NCBI GenBank assembly: GCA_012510305.1
Contig: JAAZIE010000015.1
Location: forward strand, 1-7,320
Length of the DNA stretch: 7,320 bases
Direction of reading: 5' to 3'
Origin: Bacillota bacterium
GTDB lineage: Bacteria > Bacillota > Dethiobacteria > DTU022
Below, one piece after another: positions 1-6,927 of this stretch (positions are counted from its first letter, which is position 1; every line of letters starts with the position of its first letter). Under the pieces are notes generated by a model that worked only from the letters and a program-made list of their open reading frames with translations, was not told where the DNA came from and searched no databases. A program made the position numbers and the translations under genes.

Positions 1-534
1 CAGCTGAACCACGGCCTTGCTGCGGGCTTCTTCTTCGATGCGTTCGGCTTTTTCCCGCAAGATCTCCATGCCCACCACGGTGGCGCCGGTTTCAGCCAGG
101 ACCAGATCCTCTGCATTGAAGAGGTCGTCGAAACGGGCCAGCAAAACTGTGCCCAGCCGCTTGCCTCCACCCACAATGGGGATTACCGAGATGATCTTGT
201 CGGTAAATATGCAGCGCTCCTCCCTGATGAAAACGCAGTCATTTGATTTTTGGCGAACATTGACCCGGGATTCCTCGCTTCGGAGAAGAAAATCGTTGTA
301 GTATCCGGGAAACTTTCCTTCCTCCAAAACGTTGTTCACCATGAGTTCGCACTCAAATTCATCGACCAGGGCGTACCCCAGGATCTCGCCTTGGCGGTCC
401 ACCAGGTAGACATTTGCCTGAATCACGTTTTTCAGCACTTCGGCGACATCGGCAAAGTCAACATGCTGACCGGCTGTCTTTTGTAGTATTTTGTTGATGC
501 GACGGGTCTTCTCAAGCAACGGAGAAGTAATCAC
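1..534 (-). CDS. codY: GTP-sensing / branched-chain amino acid-responsive global regulator CodY (N-terminal 178 residues; C-terminus off the left edge)
   Basis: CodY is a dimeric cytoplasmic repressor that senses isoleucine, leucine and valine (and, in many species, GTP) and controls nitrogen, amino acid and stationary-phase genes. The visible 178 residues begin MITSPLLEKTRRINKILQ, matching the CodY N-terminus. They cover the GAF ligand-binding domain (about 5-155) and the start of the linker helix, with the family blocks IPIVGGGKRLGT (118-129), GATVVGMEILREKAE (150-164) and IEEEARSKAVVQL (166-178). The winged-helix DNA-binding domain lies beyond base 1. The start is GTG at 534-532: an ATG two bases upstream (536) runs straight into TGA, and AGGTG lies six bases before the GTG. 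The gene follows hslU after 28 purine-rich bases, so it is co-transcribed. By my alignment from memory, two of the isoleucine-contacting residues known in B. subtilis CodY (Arg61, Thr96) are Leu65 and Cys100 here, while Phe98 is kept as Phe102. The family call is secure. Confidence 0.96.
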   Translation of the reverse strand, partial: MITSPLLEKTRRINKILQKTAGQHVDFADVAEVLKNVIQANVYLVDRQGEILGYALVDEFECELMVNNVLEEGKFPGYYNDFLLRSEESRVNVRQKSNDCVFIREERCIFTDKIISVIPIVGGGKRLGTVLLARFDDLFNAEDLVLAETGATVVGMEILREKAERIEEEARSKAVVQL

Positions 535-540
535 ATCTTT

Positions 541-545
541 CACCT
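541..545 (-). promoter_or_regulatory. codY ribosome binding site
   Basis: On the minus strand AGGTG ends six bases before the GTG at 534 and decides the codY start. It lies in a purine-rich spacer of 28 bases directly after the hslU stop codon, as expected for a downstream gene in an operon. Confidence 0.7.
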
Positions 546-562
546 ACCTTCTCTTTTCTTTT

Positions 563-1978
563 TTAGAGGATATATTTACTTAAATCTCTATTTTTAACAA
601 TTTCCATTATTTTATTCCTCACATACCCCCGATCGATGATTATTTCTTTGGTGTCCGGATCAGGCAGCTCATAGGAGAGATCTTCGAGGACTTTCTCCAT
701 GATGGTGTGTAAACGGCGAGCGCCGATATTTTCCATCTCCTGGTTAAGCTCGCAGGCCACCCGGGCAATCTCCTCAACTGCCTCCGAAGTGAAGGTTAAG
801 CTGATTCCCTCTGTCTCCAGAAGGGCGGTATATTGCTTGATCAAGGCATTGCTCGGCTCTGTAAGGATAAGTTTGAAATCTTCCTCGGTCAGGCTGCGCA
901 GCTCCACCCGGATCGGAAAACGCCCCTGCAACTCCGGAATCAAGTCGGACGGTTTGCTTGTATGAAAAGCACCGGCCGCGATAAAGAGAATATGATCGCT
1001 TTTTACCGGGCCGTACTTGGTTACCACCGTCGATCCCTCAACAATCGGCAAAATATCCCTCTGTACACCTTCCCGGGAAACATCGGGCCCGGAAGCGTAA
1101 CCGTCTTTTCCGGCGATCTTGTCAATCTCGTCGATAAAGATAATCCCCAGTTGTTCTGCCCTGACAACAGCTTCGGAAATAACCGCTTCCATATCAATAA
1201 GCCGCTGGGCCTCCTCCTGCTTCAGTATTTTCCGGGCTTCAGCAACGGTTACTTTGCGCTTGATTTTACGGGAGGGCACCATGTTTCCCAGAATATCCTG
1301 CAGATTAACGCCCATCTCTTCCATCCCCTGCCCGGTAAATATTTCGAGCATGGGCGGGCGTCGATCTTCGATTTCAATTTCGACAGTTTCCTCTTCCAGT
1401 TCGCCATTTTTCAACCTGGCCGCGATGAGCTCCTGTTTGTCCCGGGCCTGCTGCAGCCGTTCCGCGAACCTGCTCTCTTCAGCGTCGGTCTCCTCTGGAG
1501 CGGTGGAGGGGGTGAAGAGGAAGCCCAGGGGGTTTGCCTGGCGACGCCGTTTTCGGGGAAGCGGCGCCAGCAGTTCCAGCAGCCTTTCTTCCGCCCCCTG
1601 CGCCGCTTTCCTTTCCACCGCCTCCATCCGTTCGTTCCGGACGATGCGGATGGCGGTCTCGACGAGATCGCGGATCATCGATTCCACATCCCGCCCCACG
1701 TAACCCACCTCGGTAAACTTGGTCGCTTCCACCTTGACAAAGGGAGCGTTGACCAGTCGGGCCAGGCGGCGGGCGATCTCGGTCTTGCCGATCCCCGTCG
1801 GCCCGATCATCAGTATATTTTTAGGAATGATCTCTTCCTGCAGTTCTCCAGTGAGCTGCTTGCGGCGGTACCGGTTGCGCAGCGCCACCGCCACGGATCG
1901 CTTCGCTTCTTCCTGGCCGATAATATAGCGATCCAGCTCTCCAACAATCTGGCGGGGGGTTAATTTATCCTCAAACAT
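563..1978 (-). CDS. hslU: ATP-dependent protease ATPase subunit HslU (ClpY)
   Basis: HslU is the AAA+ hexameric unfoldase that feeds substrates into the HslV peptidase in the cytoplasm. The 471-residue product, a usual length for the family, has every landmark: Walker A GPTGIGKT (59-66), pore loop GYVG (92-95), the charged intermediate domain (about 110-245), Walker B IIFIDEID (279-286), the arginine-finger region QGRFPIRVEL (Arg353) and sensor-2 GARRLH (419-424). The C-terminus DLSKYIL is the type of tail that docks into HslV and activates it. The intermediate domain contains a basic run (PRKRRR, 141-146) followed by an acidic stretch. The ATG lies 20 bases after the hslV stop. The only visible purine-rich ribosome site, AGAGGGG at 2000-1994, overlaps the hslV stop and sits 15 bases from the ATG, which is long, so translation may be coupled to hslV. 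In Bacillus relatives this gene is called clpY or codX. Confidence 0.98.
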   Translation of the reverse strand: MFEDKLTPRQIVGELDRYIIGQEEAKRSVAVALRNRYRRKQLTGELQEEIIPKNILMIGPTGIGKTEIARRLARLVNAPFVKVEATKFTEVGYVGRDVESMIRDLVETAIRIVRNERMEAVERKAAQGAEERLLELLAPLPRKRRRQANPLGFLFTPSTAPEETDAEESRFAERLQQARDKQELIAARLKNGELEEETVEIEIEDRRPPMLEIFTGQGMEEMGVNLQDILGNMVPSRKIKRKVTVAEARKILKQEEAQRLIDMEAVISEAVVRAEQLGIIFIDEIDKIAGKDGYASGPDVSREGVQRDILPIVEGSTVVTKYGPVKSDHILFIAAGAFHTSKPSDLIPELQGRFPIRVELRSLTEEDFKLILTEPSNALIKQYTALLETEGISLTFTSEAVEEIARVACELNQEMENIGARRLHTIMEKVLEDLSYELPDPDTKEIIIDRGYVRNKIMEIVKNRDLSKYIL

Positions 1979-1998
1979 ATTTATATTTCTCAGCCCCT

Positions 1999-2529
1999 CT
2001 ACAACTCCTCTAAGATGATCTGATCATTGGTGTATATACAAATTTCCGAAGCGATCTTTAACGCCTGGTAGACAATGTCACGGGGTTCCATCTCGCTGTT
2101 CCTGGCCAGAGCCTTTGCCGCAGCGAGAGCATATGGCGCCCCCGAGCCGACGGCGGCGATCTCGTCATCGGGCTCGATCACTTCGCCGGTACCGGAAATG
2201 AGCAGCAAAACTTCGCTGCTCGCCGCCAGCAGCATCGCTTCCAGGCGCCGCAGGACGCGGTCGGTGCGCCATTCTTTGGCCAGTTCCACCGCCGCCCGAA
2301 CCAGGTTTCCCTGGTAGTTTTCCAGTTTTGTCTCCAGCTTATCGCAGAGAGTAAGCGCATCGGCTACCGATCCGGCATAACCGGCAATAATTTTATCTTC
2401 ATACAGGCGCCGCACTTTCCGGGCTCCATGTTTCATGATCGTGCTGTTGCCGAAGGTAACCTGGCCGTCACCGGCGAGAGCAACCCTATTTTCTTTTTTT
2501 ACCGCCACAATTGTGGTTCCCCTGAACAT
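1999..2529 (-). CDS. hslV: ATP-dependent protease peptidase subunit HslV (ClpQ)
   Basis: HslV is the proteasome-beta-like Ntn hydrolase that forms the double-hexamer peptidase core of HslUV. From the ATG at 2529 the product has 176 residues and begins MFRGTTIVAV. Thr5 aligns with the catalytic Thr1 of E. coli HslV, so a four-residue propeptide must be removed. Other conserved blocks are GDGQVTFG (20-27), ARKVRRLY with the lysine equivalent to Lys33, AGYAGSVADA, ELAKEWRTDR, AVGSGAPYA and the closing ICIYTNDQIILEEL. A longer frame from the ATG at 2550 (MNKRGGSM) is possible but would overlap xerC by eight bases. It would also turn the strong ribosome site before 2529 into coding sequence, so I chose the internal ATG. 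The gene lies 13 bases after xerC and 20 bases before hslU. Unlike Bacillus ClpQ, which uses an N-terminal Ser, no Ser precedes the Thr pair from the chosen start. Confidence 0.97.
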   Translation of the reverse strand: MFRGTTIVAVKKENRVALAGDGQVTFGNSTIMKHGARKVRRLYEDKIIAGYAGSVADALTLCDKLETKLENYQGNLVRAAVELAKEWRTDRVLRRLEAMLLAASSEVLLLISGTGEVIEPDDEIAAVGSGAPYALAAAKALARNSEMEPRDIVYQALKIASEICIYTNDQIILEEL

Positions 2530-2533
2530 CGAT

Positions 2534-2541
2534 CCACCTCT
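2534..2541 (-). promoter_or_regulatory. hslV ribosome binding site (decides the start)
   Basis: Minus-strand AGAGGTGG ends four bases before the ATG at 2529. It lies between the xerC stop (2545-2543) and that ATG and supports the start giving MFRGTTI over the upstream ATG at 2550. Confidence 0.75.
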
Positions 2542-2542
2542 T

Positions 2543-3451
2543 TTATTCACCTTCGCTGCGCGGATGGGACCGCCGGTATACCTCTCGAAGGTGCTCCTTG
2601 CTCACGTGCGTGTAAACTTGCGTCGTCGAGACGCTGGCATGTCCCAGTAGTTCCTGAACTATCCTTAAATCCGCACCGCCTTCCAGAAGATGAGTGGCAA
2701 AAGAATGCCGCAGCGAATGGGGACTGAGCCCCGCTTTATGCGAAACCCGGCGGATATATTTTTCAAAAATATAGCGCACCCCCCGGTCGGTCAGGGGTCC
2801 GCCGCGGTAATTCAGAAAAACTTTTTCCCTCTCCTTGGATCCCTCCCCGGCGGCGATCAACAATTGCGGGCGGATCTGCTCCAGGTACTCTTTCAAAAAA
2901 CCGGCGGCGATTCTACCTATGGGGACAATCCGCTCTTTATTCCCCTTGCCGTTCACTTTGACCAGTCGCTCCTCCAGGTTACAGGAGGAAATCTCCAGGC
3001 CGGTCAGTTCGCTCACCCGCAGGCCGCCGGCGTAGAGCAGTTCAAAGATAGTCCGATCGCGATAGCCCAGAGCAGTACCGCAGTCGGGAGCCGCCATCAG
3101 GTCCAGAACCTCATGGTGGTAAAAAAAATGCGGCAGTTTTTTCTCCTGCTTGGGCCTGGAGACGCTGCTCCAGCTACCTTGTTCCAAAACGCCCTCTCGC
3201 TGTAAAAAACTTAAAAACGAGCGCACTGCCGACAATTTACGGGCTGCCGAGCTGCGAGTATAGCCGTTTCTGTTTAACCAGGCCAGGTACGAGCGGAGCA
3301 TATGGTGGTCTGCATCCTCTACCGGGCTCTCGCCCTCTCCGGCAACCAGCAGAAACTGGTTGATATCATGACGGTATCCCTGTACGGTCAGCGGGGATGC
3401 GTTCAGTTCCAACTCTATGTATTCAAGGTACCTGGTCAACTCTTTATCCAC
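2543..3451 (-). CDS. xerC: Site-specific tyrosine recombinase XerC (CodV)
   Basis: XerC-type recombinases act with a partner at the dif site near the replication terminus to resolve chromosome dimers at cell division. From GTG 3451 the product has 302 residues, typical of the family. It has an N-terminal SAM-like core-binding domain (about 1-85) and a C-terminal catalytic domain (about 105-295). All six catalytic residues are present: Arg145 (GLRVSEL), Lys169 (GKGNKER), His245 and Arg248 (HSLRHSFATHLLEGG), His271 (LLGHASVSTTQ) and the nucleophile Tyr280 (VYTHVSKEHL). The frame is also open from a GTG at 3460, but there the GAGG would touch the start codon. The GTG at 3451 has GAGGGTG six bases upstream and gives the expected N-terminus. 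The position before hslV is that of B. subtilis codV, which favours XerC over XerD. A promoter-like sequence lies immediately upstream. Confidence 0.95.
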   Translation of the reverse strand: MDKELTRYLEYIELELNASPLTVQGYRHDINQFLLVAGEGESPVEDADHHMLRSYLAWLNRNGYTRSSAARKLSAVRSFLSFLQREGVLEQGSWSSVSRPKQEKKLPHFFYHHEVLDLMAAPDCGTALGYRDRTIFELLYAGGLRVSELTGLEISSCNLEERLVKVNGKGNKERIVPIGRIAAGFLKEYLEQIRPQLLIAAGEGSKEREKVFLNYRGGPLTDRGVRYIFEKYIRRVSHKAGLSPHSLRHSFATHLLEGGADLRIVQELLGHASVSTTQVYTHVSKEHLREVYRRSHPRSEGE

Positions 3452-3457
3452 TAGTCG

Positions 3458-3464
3458 CACCCTC
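3458..3464 (-). promoter_or_regulatory. xerC ribosome binding site (decides the start)
   Basis: Minus-strand GAGGGTG lies six bases before the GTG at 3451. The alternative GTG at 3460 is part of this motif and could not use it. If the promoter at 3470-3498 is real, this site lies at the extreme 5' end of the transcript. Confidence 0.65.
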
Positions 3465-3469
3465 AGTAG

Positions 3470-3498
3470 ATATTAGCATAATATTTTTGCTTATGCAA
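3470..3498 (-). promoter_or_regulatory. Candidate sigma-A promoter for xerC-hslV-hslU-codY
   Basis: On the minus strand TTGCAT (3498-3493) and TAATAT (3475-3470) are separated by exactly 17 bases, close to the TTGACA/TATAAT consensus (four and five matches). They lie in the only clearly AT-rich non-coding stretch of the window. The predicted start point near 3463 leaves a leader of about 12 bases before the xerC GTG. The -35 hexamer sits inside a 12-bp inverted repeat. The promoter is inferred from sequence only. Confidence 0.6.
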
Positions 3499-3503
3499 GC
3501 ATA
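3492..3503. repeat. 12-bp inverted repeat over the xerC promoter -35 region
   Basis: TATGC-AA-GCATA is a perfect 5-bp inverted repeat with a 2-base centre. It overlaps the proposed -35 hexamer at 3493-3498, so it could be an operator for a dimeric regulator. It is short, and similar repeats arise by chance in AT-rich DNA. It does not resemble the CodY box consensus. Confidence 0.35.
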
Positions 3504-3530
3504 GCATTCTTTTATTTCATTTGATCATTT

Positions 3531-3546
3531 TTCAATAATTCAATAA
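3531..3546. repeat. Tandem direct repeat of 8 bp (two copies)
   Basis: TTCAATAA occurs twice head to tail at 3531-3538 and 3539-3546 in the AT-rich topA-xerC spacer. No function can be assigned. It may be replication slippage in non-coding DNA or a minor upstream element of the promoter. Confidence 0.5.
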
Positions 3547-3607
3547 ATAGTACGACTTGTGTCCTCGCCACCTTGTTCCCCCGTGGCTGAAAAATAACCG
3601 CAGAGCT

Positions 3608-5689
3608 CTATCTGCCGGCCGCCTTCTCCGGTGAACCGCCTGCTTTGTAACCGCATTCCTTGTTGGAGCAGCGCACGGTTTTTTTGCTGCGCCCGGGTTG
3701 GACCATGAGCGAACCGCAGCGGGGGCATTTCAGGGGCAGCGGCCTATCCCACAGCGAGAAACGGCACTGCGGGTAGTTGTTGCATCCGTAAAATATTCTA
3801 CCTTTTTTACTGCGCCGCTCCACGATCATGCCGCCGTCCAGAGGGCAGGTGACGCCGGTTTCCTTCACGATATTCTTGGTGAACTTGCACTCCGGGTATC
3901 CCGGGCAGGCTAAAAACCGCCCAAACCGGCCGTGCTTGAAAACCAGGTTTTGGCCGCACTGAGGGCAGGTTTCTTCGCTGATCTCGTCCTTGAGTTCCAC
4001 TTTCTCCATCTCCTGCTCCGCCGCCAGGAGCTGTTTTTCAAAGGATTGGTAGAAATTATGCAGAATCTCATCGCGCTGCAGTTTCCCGGTTTCAATCTCG
4101 TCGAGACGCTCCTCCATACGTGCCGTGAAATCAAGATCGATCACCCCGGGAAAATGCTTCTTCATCAGATCGGCCACAATAAAGCCCAGCTCAGTGGGAA
4201 TGAAGGCTTTCTTCTCCCGGAGGACGTAACCGCGGTGGATGATCGTTTCGATGATGGGGACGTACGTGCTGGGCCGCCCGATCCCTTTTTCCTCCAGTAT
4301 CTTGATCAGCGAAGCATCGTTGAACCGGGGCGGCGGCTGGGTAAAATGCTGACCGGGTAAAAACTTGACCAGCTTCACCTGCTGCCCTTCTTCCAGGGGG
4401 GGCAGCACCGTCTCTTCTTCTTTTTCCGGGGCGGGATAGACTTTGAGAAAACCGGGAAAAATCAGCTTCGACCCGGCGGCCTTGAATTCATATTCCCCGG
4501 CGGTTAGATCAGCCCGCACCCGGTCATAAACCGCAGGGTTCATCTGGCTGGCGACAAATCTTTCCCAGATCAACCGGTACAACCGGGCCTGGTCCCGGCT
4601 TAAATAAGCGATCAGGGCCCGCGGATCCCTCTGTACCGCCGTGGGGCGGATCGCTTCATGCGCTTCCTGGGCGCTTTTGCGAGAACGGTACTGCGGCGGT
4701 TTTGCAGGCAGGTAATCTTTCCCGAACCGGCCGGCAATAAGCTCCCGCGCCTCCTGCTGCGCCTGGGCGGCGATGCGGGTGGAATCGGTGCGCATATAGG
4801 TGATCAGGCCCGCCGTTTGATCGCCGATGTTGATACCCTCGTAGAGCTGTTGAGCGAGGATCATCGTTTTACGCCCGGTAAAACCGAGCTTGGAGGAAGC
4901 CTCCTGCTGCAAGCTGCTGGTGATGAAAGGCGGTGCGGGGCGCCGCCTCCGTTTGCTTTTTTTAACCCGCTGCACGGTAAAGGGAGCTCCGGTCAAGGCT
5001 TCAGTGATCGCCTTCACAGCCTCTTCGTTGGGCAGGGCCACCTTTTCCCCGCGGCAGCGCTCCAGCGAAGCCTCAAAAAGGCCGTCGTCGCCGGCTCGCA
5101 GCAACGCTTTCAGCGTCCAGTACTCTTCTTCTACAAAATCATCGATCTCTTTTTGCCGCTCGCAGATAATTAGAAGGGCCACCGACTGGACCCGGCCGGC
5201 GCTGAGACCGCTGCGCACGTTTCGCCAGAGCAGGGGGCTGATCTGGTAACCGACCAGGCGATCGAGGATCCGGCGGGCCTGCTGTGCGTCCACCCGGTCC
5301 ATGTCAATGTGGCGGGGCTGGGTAAACGCTTCCCTGACCGCGCTTTTGGTAATTTCGTTGAACTCAACCCGGCAGGGCTCGCCGGGAGGGATCTTCATCG
5401 CCTGGCTCAGATGCCAGCAGATCGCCTCGCCTTCGCGATCGGGGTCTGCGGCCAGGTAGATCCCTTCCGCTTTTTTCCCCGCCTCTTTCAGCTGCTGCAG
5501 CACTTTTCCCTTGCCGCGTATGGTAATGTAACGCGGTTCAAAATTATTTTCCAGGTCAATCCCTAATTTGCTTTTTGGCAGGTCGATCAAATGGCCCTGG
5601 GAGGCCATAATCCGGTATTTTGTCCCTAAAAATTTTTTCAGCGTGCGCGCTTTTGTGGGTGATTCCACAATCACCAGGATACCGCTCAT
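3608..5689 (-). CDS. topA: DNA topoisomerase I (type IA)
   Basis: TopA relaxes negatively supercoiled DNA by cutting one strand through a 5'-phosphotyrosine link and passing the other. The 693-residue product begins MSGILVIVESPTKA. It has the TOPRIM domain with Glu9 and the DPDREGE acidic motif (82-88), the conserved ARRILDRLVGYQISPLLW (138-155), SAGRVQSVAL (163-172) and the nucleophile Tyr298 in YMRTDS. The catalytic core continues to EEKGIGRPSTY (466-476) and about residue 560. Three zinc-ribbon modules follow: C575/C578/C595/C601, C615/C636/C642 and C655/C658/C674/C679. The middle module has Asp618 where the second Cys is expected. The start is the ATG at 5689, four bases after GGAGGAGG. 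The frame extends six codons further to a TTG at 5707, but those codons are the ribosome site itself. topA follows dprA as in B. subtilis. The usual next gene, trmFO, is not present. Confidence 0.98.
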   Translation of the reverse strand: MSGILVIVESPTKARTLKKFLGTKYRIMASQGHLIDLPKSKLGIDLENNFEPRYITIRGKGKVLQQLKEAGKKAEGIYLAADPDREGEAICWHLSQAMKIPPGEPCRVEFNEITKSAVREAFTQPRHIDMDRVDAQQARRILDRLVGYQISPLLWRNVRSGLSAGRVQSVALLIICERQKEIDDFVEEEYWTLKALLRAGDDGLFEASLERCRGEKVALPNEEAVKAITEALTGAPFTVQRVKKSKRRRRPAPPFITSSLQQEASSKLGFTGRKTMILAQQLYEGINIGDQTAGLITYMRTDSTRIAAQAQQEARELIAGRFGKDYLPAKPPQYRSRKSAQEAHEAIRPTAVQRDPRALIAYLSRDQARLYRLIWERFVASQMNPAVYDRVRADLTAGEYEFKAAGSKLIFPGFLKVYPAPEKEEETVLPPLEEGQQVKLVKFLPGQHFTQPPPRFNDASLIKILEEKGIGRPSTYVPIIETIIHRGYVLREKKAFIPTELGFIVADLMKKHFPGVIDLDFTARMEERLDEIETGKLQRDEILHNFYQSFEKQLLAAEQEMEKVELKDEISEETCPQCGQNLVFKHGRFGRFLACPGYPECKFTKNIVKETGVTCPLDGGMIVERRSKKGRIFYGCNNYPQCRFSLWDRPLPLKCPRCGSLMVQPGRSKKTVRCSNKECGYKAGGSPEKAAGR

Positions 5690-5693
5690 TGTT

Positions 5694-5701
5694 CCTCCTC
5701 C
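5694..5701 (-). promoter_or_regulatory. topA ribosome binding site (decides the start)
   Basis: Minus-strand GGAGGAGG followed by AACA leads into the ATG at 5689. It is the strongest Shine-Dalgarno match in the window and shows that the six in-frame codons back to the TTG at 5707 are not translated as part of TopA. Confidence 0.85.
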
Positions 5702-5744
5702 ATTCAACGCGGGGCTAGGTGTTTCCGTTGTATCTTATCATAAA

Positions 5745-6848
5745 CTACGTTCTAATAAAATATTTTCCGGGCAGCTGGCGAATCAAACCCTTCAGCTCCA
5801 GGCTGAGCAGGTCGGCGCCTGCGCGGGCGGCCTCTTTGCCGCTGCAGCGAACGATCTCATCTATATGCAGCGGCTCGAAGGGGATCAGCTTCAAGAGACG
5901 TTTTTCTGATTCCCCCAGCGCGTTGATTACCTGCTCTTTCGCCGCCGCCGTTTCCGCTGCCGCAGCGCTGTCGCCCAAGGCAAACCCCAGCTCCTCCAAA
6001 ATATCATCCACCGATTCCACCAGCCGGGCCCCCTCTTTAAGCAGCCGGTGGCAACCGCGGCTGTAGGGGCTGCCGATATTTCCAGGAACAGCGAACACTT
6101 CGCGATTTTGTTCCAGCGCGTAGTGCGCGGTAATCAGGGCGCCGCTCTTCCCGGGTGCTTCCACCACGATTGTGCCCAGGGTAAGCCCGCTGATGATCCG
6201 GTTGCGCCGCGGAAAGTGCTGGGGCAGAGGCCTGGTGTCCAGGGCAAATTCGCTCAGCACCGCCCCATTTTTGACCAGGCGATCCATGAGGTTGCGGTTG
6301 GCGGAAGGATAACAGCGCTCCACGCTGCAGCCCAGAACAGCAACGGAACGTCCCGCTCTTTCCAGGGCGCCCTCATGGGCAGCCGTATCGATCCCCAGGG
6401 CCATCCCGCTGACCACGGTCAGGCCGGCGGCAACAAGATCGCCCGCCAGCTGACGGGCCACCTCCCGCCCATAGAAGGTGCAGCGGCGGCTCCCCACAAT
6501 AGCCACGGCAATATTATCGCTTTTTACCCATGAGCCGCGGCAATACAGCAGCGGCGGCGGCTGGGAGATCAATTTTAACAGGGGTGGATAGCGGGGCGAG
6601 CGGAGCGGGATGCAACCGATCTGCAGCTCTTGCAGCCGCTGCCACTCTCCGAGGGGATCGATCCGCCGGCGCTCGCTGATGAACCGCTCTTGAAAACCCT
6701 TTAATTCTGAAATCTCGTCAAGCCCGCTCCGCGAAGCGTTCCAGGCCTCCCTTGGCGAGCCGAAGCGTTTCAACAAGGCGGCGATGCGGGCCGGCCCCAG
6801 AAAAGAAACCCTGTTCATGGCGTTCAGGTAAATCAGCTCTTCGGCCAT
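5745..6848 (-). CDS. dprA: DNA-processing protein DprA (Smf)
   Basis: DprA binds incoming single-stranded DNA during natural transformation and loads RecA on it. It is also conserved in many bacteria not known to be competent. The 367-residue product has an N-terminal helix-hairpin-helix/SAM-like segment (about 10-60), then the Rossmann-like core with VGSRRC (118-123), SGMALGIDTAAHEGAL (147-162), FPRRNRIISGL (212-221), GKSGALITA (233-241) and VPGNIGSPYSRG (254-265). A C-terminal winged-helix (DML1-like) domain covers about 310-367, after an alanine-rich linker at 293-305. The ATG at 6848 is fixed on the upstream side by an in-frame TGA nine bases before it. No good ribosome binding site precedes it, so expression may be low. 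It lies 79 bases after the aminomutase gene and 55 bases before topA, the dprA-topA order known from B. subtilis (smf-topA). Confidence 0.97.
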   Translation of the reverse strand: MAEELIYLNAMNRVSFLGPARIAALLKRFGSPREAWNASRSGLDEISELKGFQERFISERRRIDPLGEWQRLQELQIGCIPLRSPRYPPLLKLISQPPPLLYCRGSWVKSDNIAVAIVGSRRCTFYGREVARQLAGDLVAAGLTVVSGMALGIDTAAHEGALERAGRSVAVLGCSVERCYPSANRNLMDRLVKNGAVLSEFALDTRPLPQHFPRRNRIISGLTLGTIVVEAPGKSGALITAHYALEQNREVFAVPGNIGSPYSRGCHRLLKEGARLVESVDDILEELGFALGDSAAAAETAAAKEQVINALGESEKRLLKLIPFEPLHIDEIVRCSGKEAARAGADLLSLELKGLIRQLPGKYFIRT

Positions 6849-6927
6849 AGTTTTTCAAAGAAGTATCCTGGCAAAACCGGCGTTGCCTTCAGAGTCCTCA
6901 TAGTGATGGGATCGGTGCGGCGGTTGA

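Noticed and set aside
833..1963. Long plus-strand open frame of 376 codons opposite hslU
   Set aside because: It lies entirely antisense to a clearly real, fully conserved HslU. The translation has no recognisable family and shows the Phe/Pro/Arg/Ser-rich composition of an antisense shadow, and I saw no ribosome site or promoter for it.
3521..3550. Possible CodY box (AATTTTCWGAAAATT) upstream of xerC
   Set aside because: The best placement I found around the TTGAAAAATG segment has about six mismatches in 15. That is no better than chance in AT-rich DNA.
3567..3589. Possible terminator hairpin after topA (GCCAC...GTGGC)
   Set aside because: The stem is only five base pairs with an 11-base loop, and no T-run follows on either strand.
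3540..3728. Minus-strand 62-codon frame running from the 3' end of topA into the spacer
   Set aside because: Most of it overlaps topA in another frame, its composition is arbitrary, and it has no recognisable domain.
4658..5173. Plus-strand open frame of 171 codons opposite topA
   Set aside because: Antisense to the conserved TopA core, with no recognisable domain. Such frames are expected in GC-rich coding DNA.
6870..6887. Possible terminator between the aminomutase gene and dprA (GGCAA...TTGCC)
   Set aside because: The stem is five base pairs with an eight-base loop and no T-run follows on the minus strand. The 79-base spacer gives no clear sign of either a terminator or a promoter.
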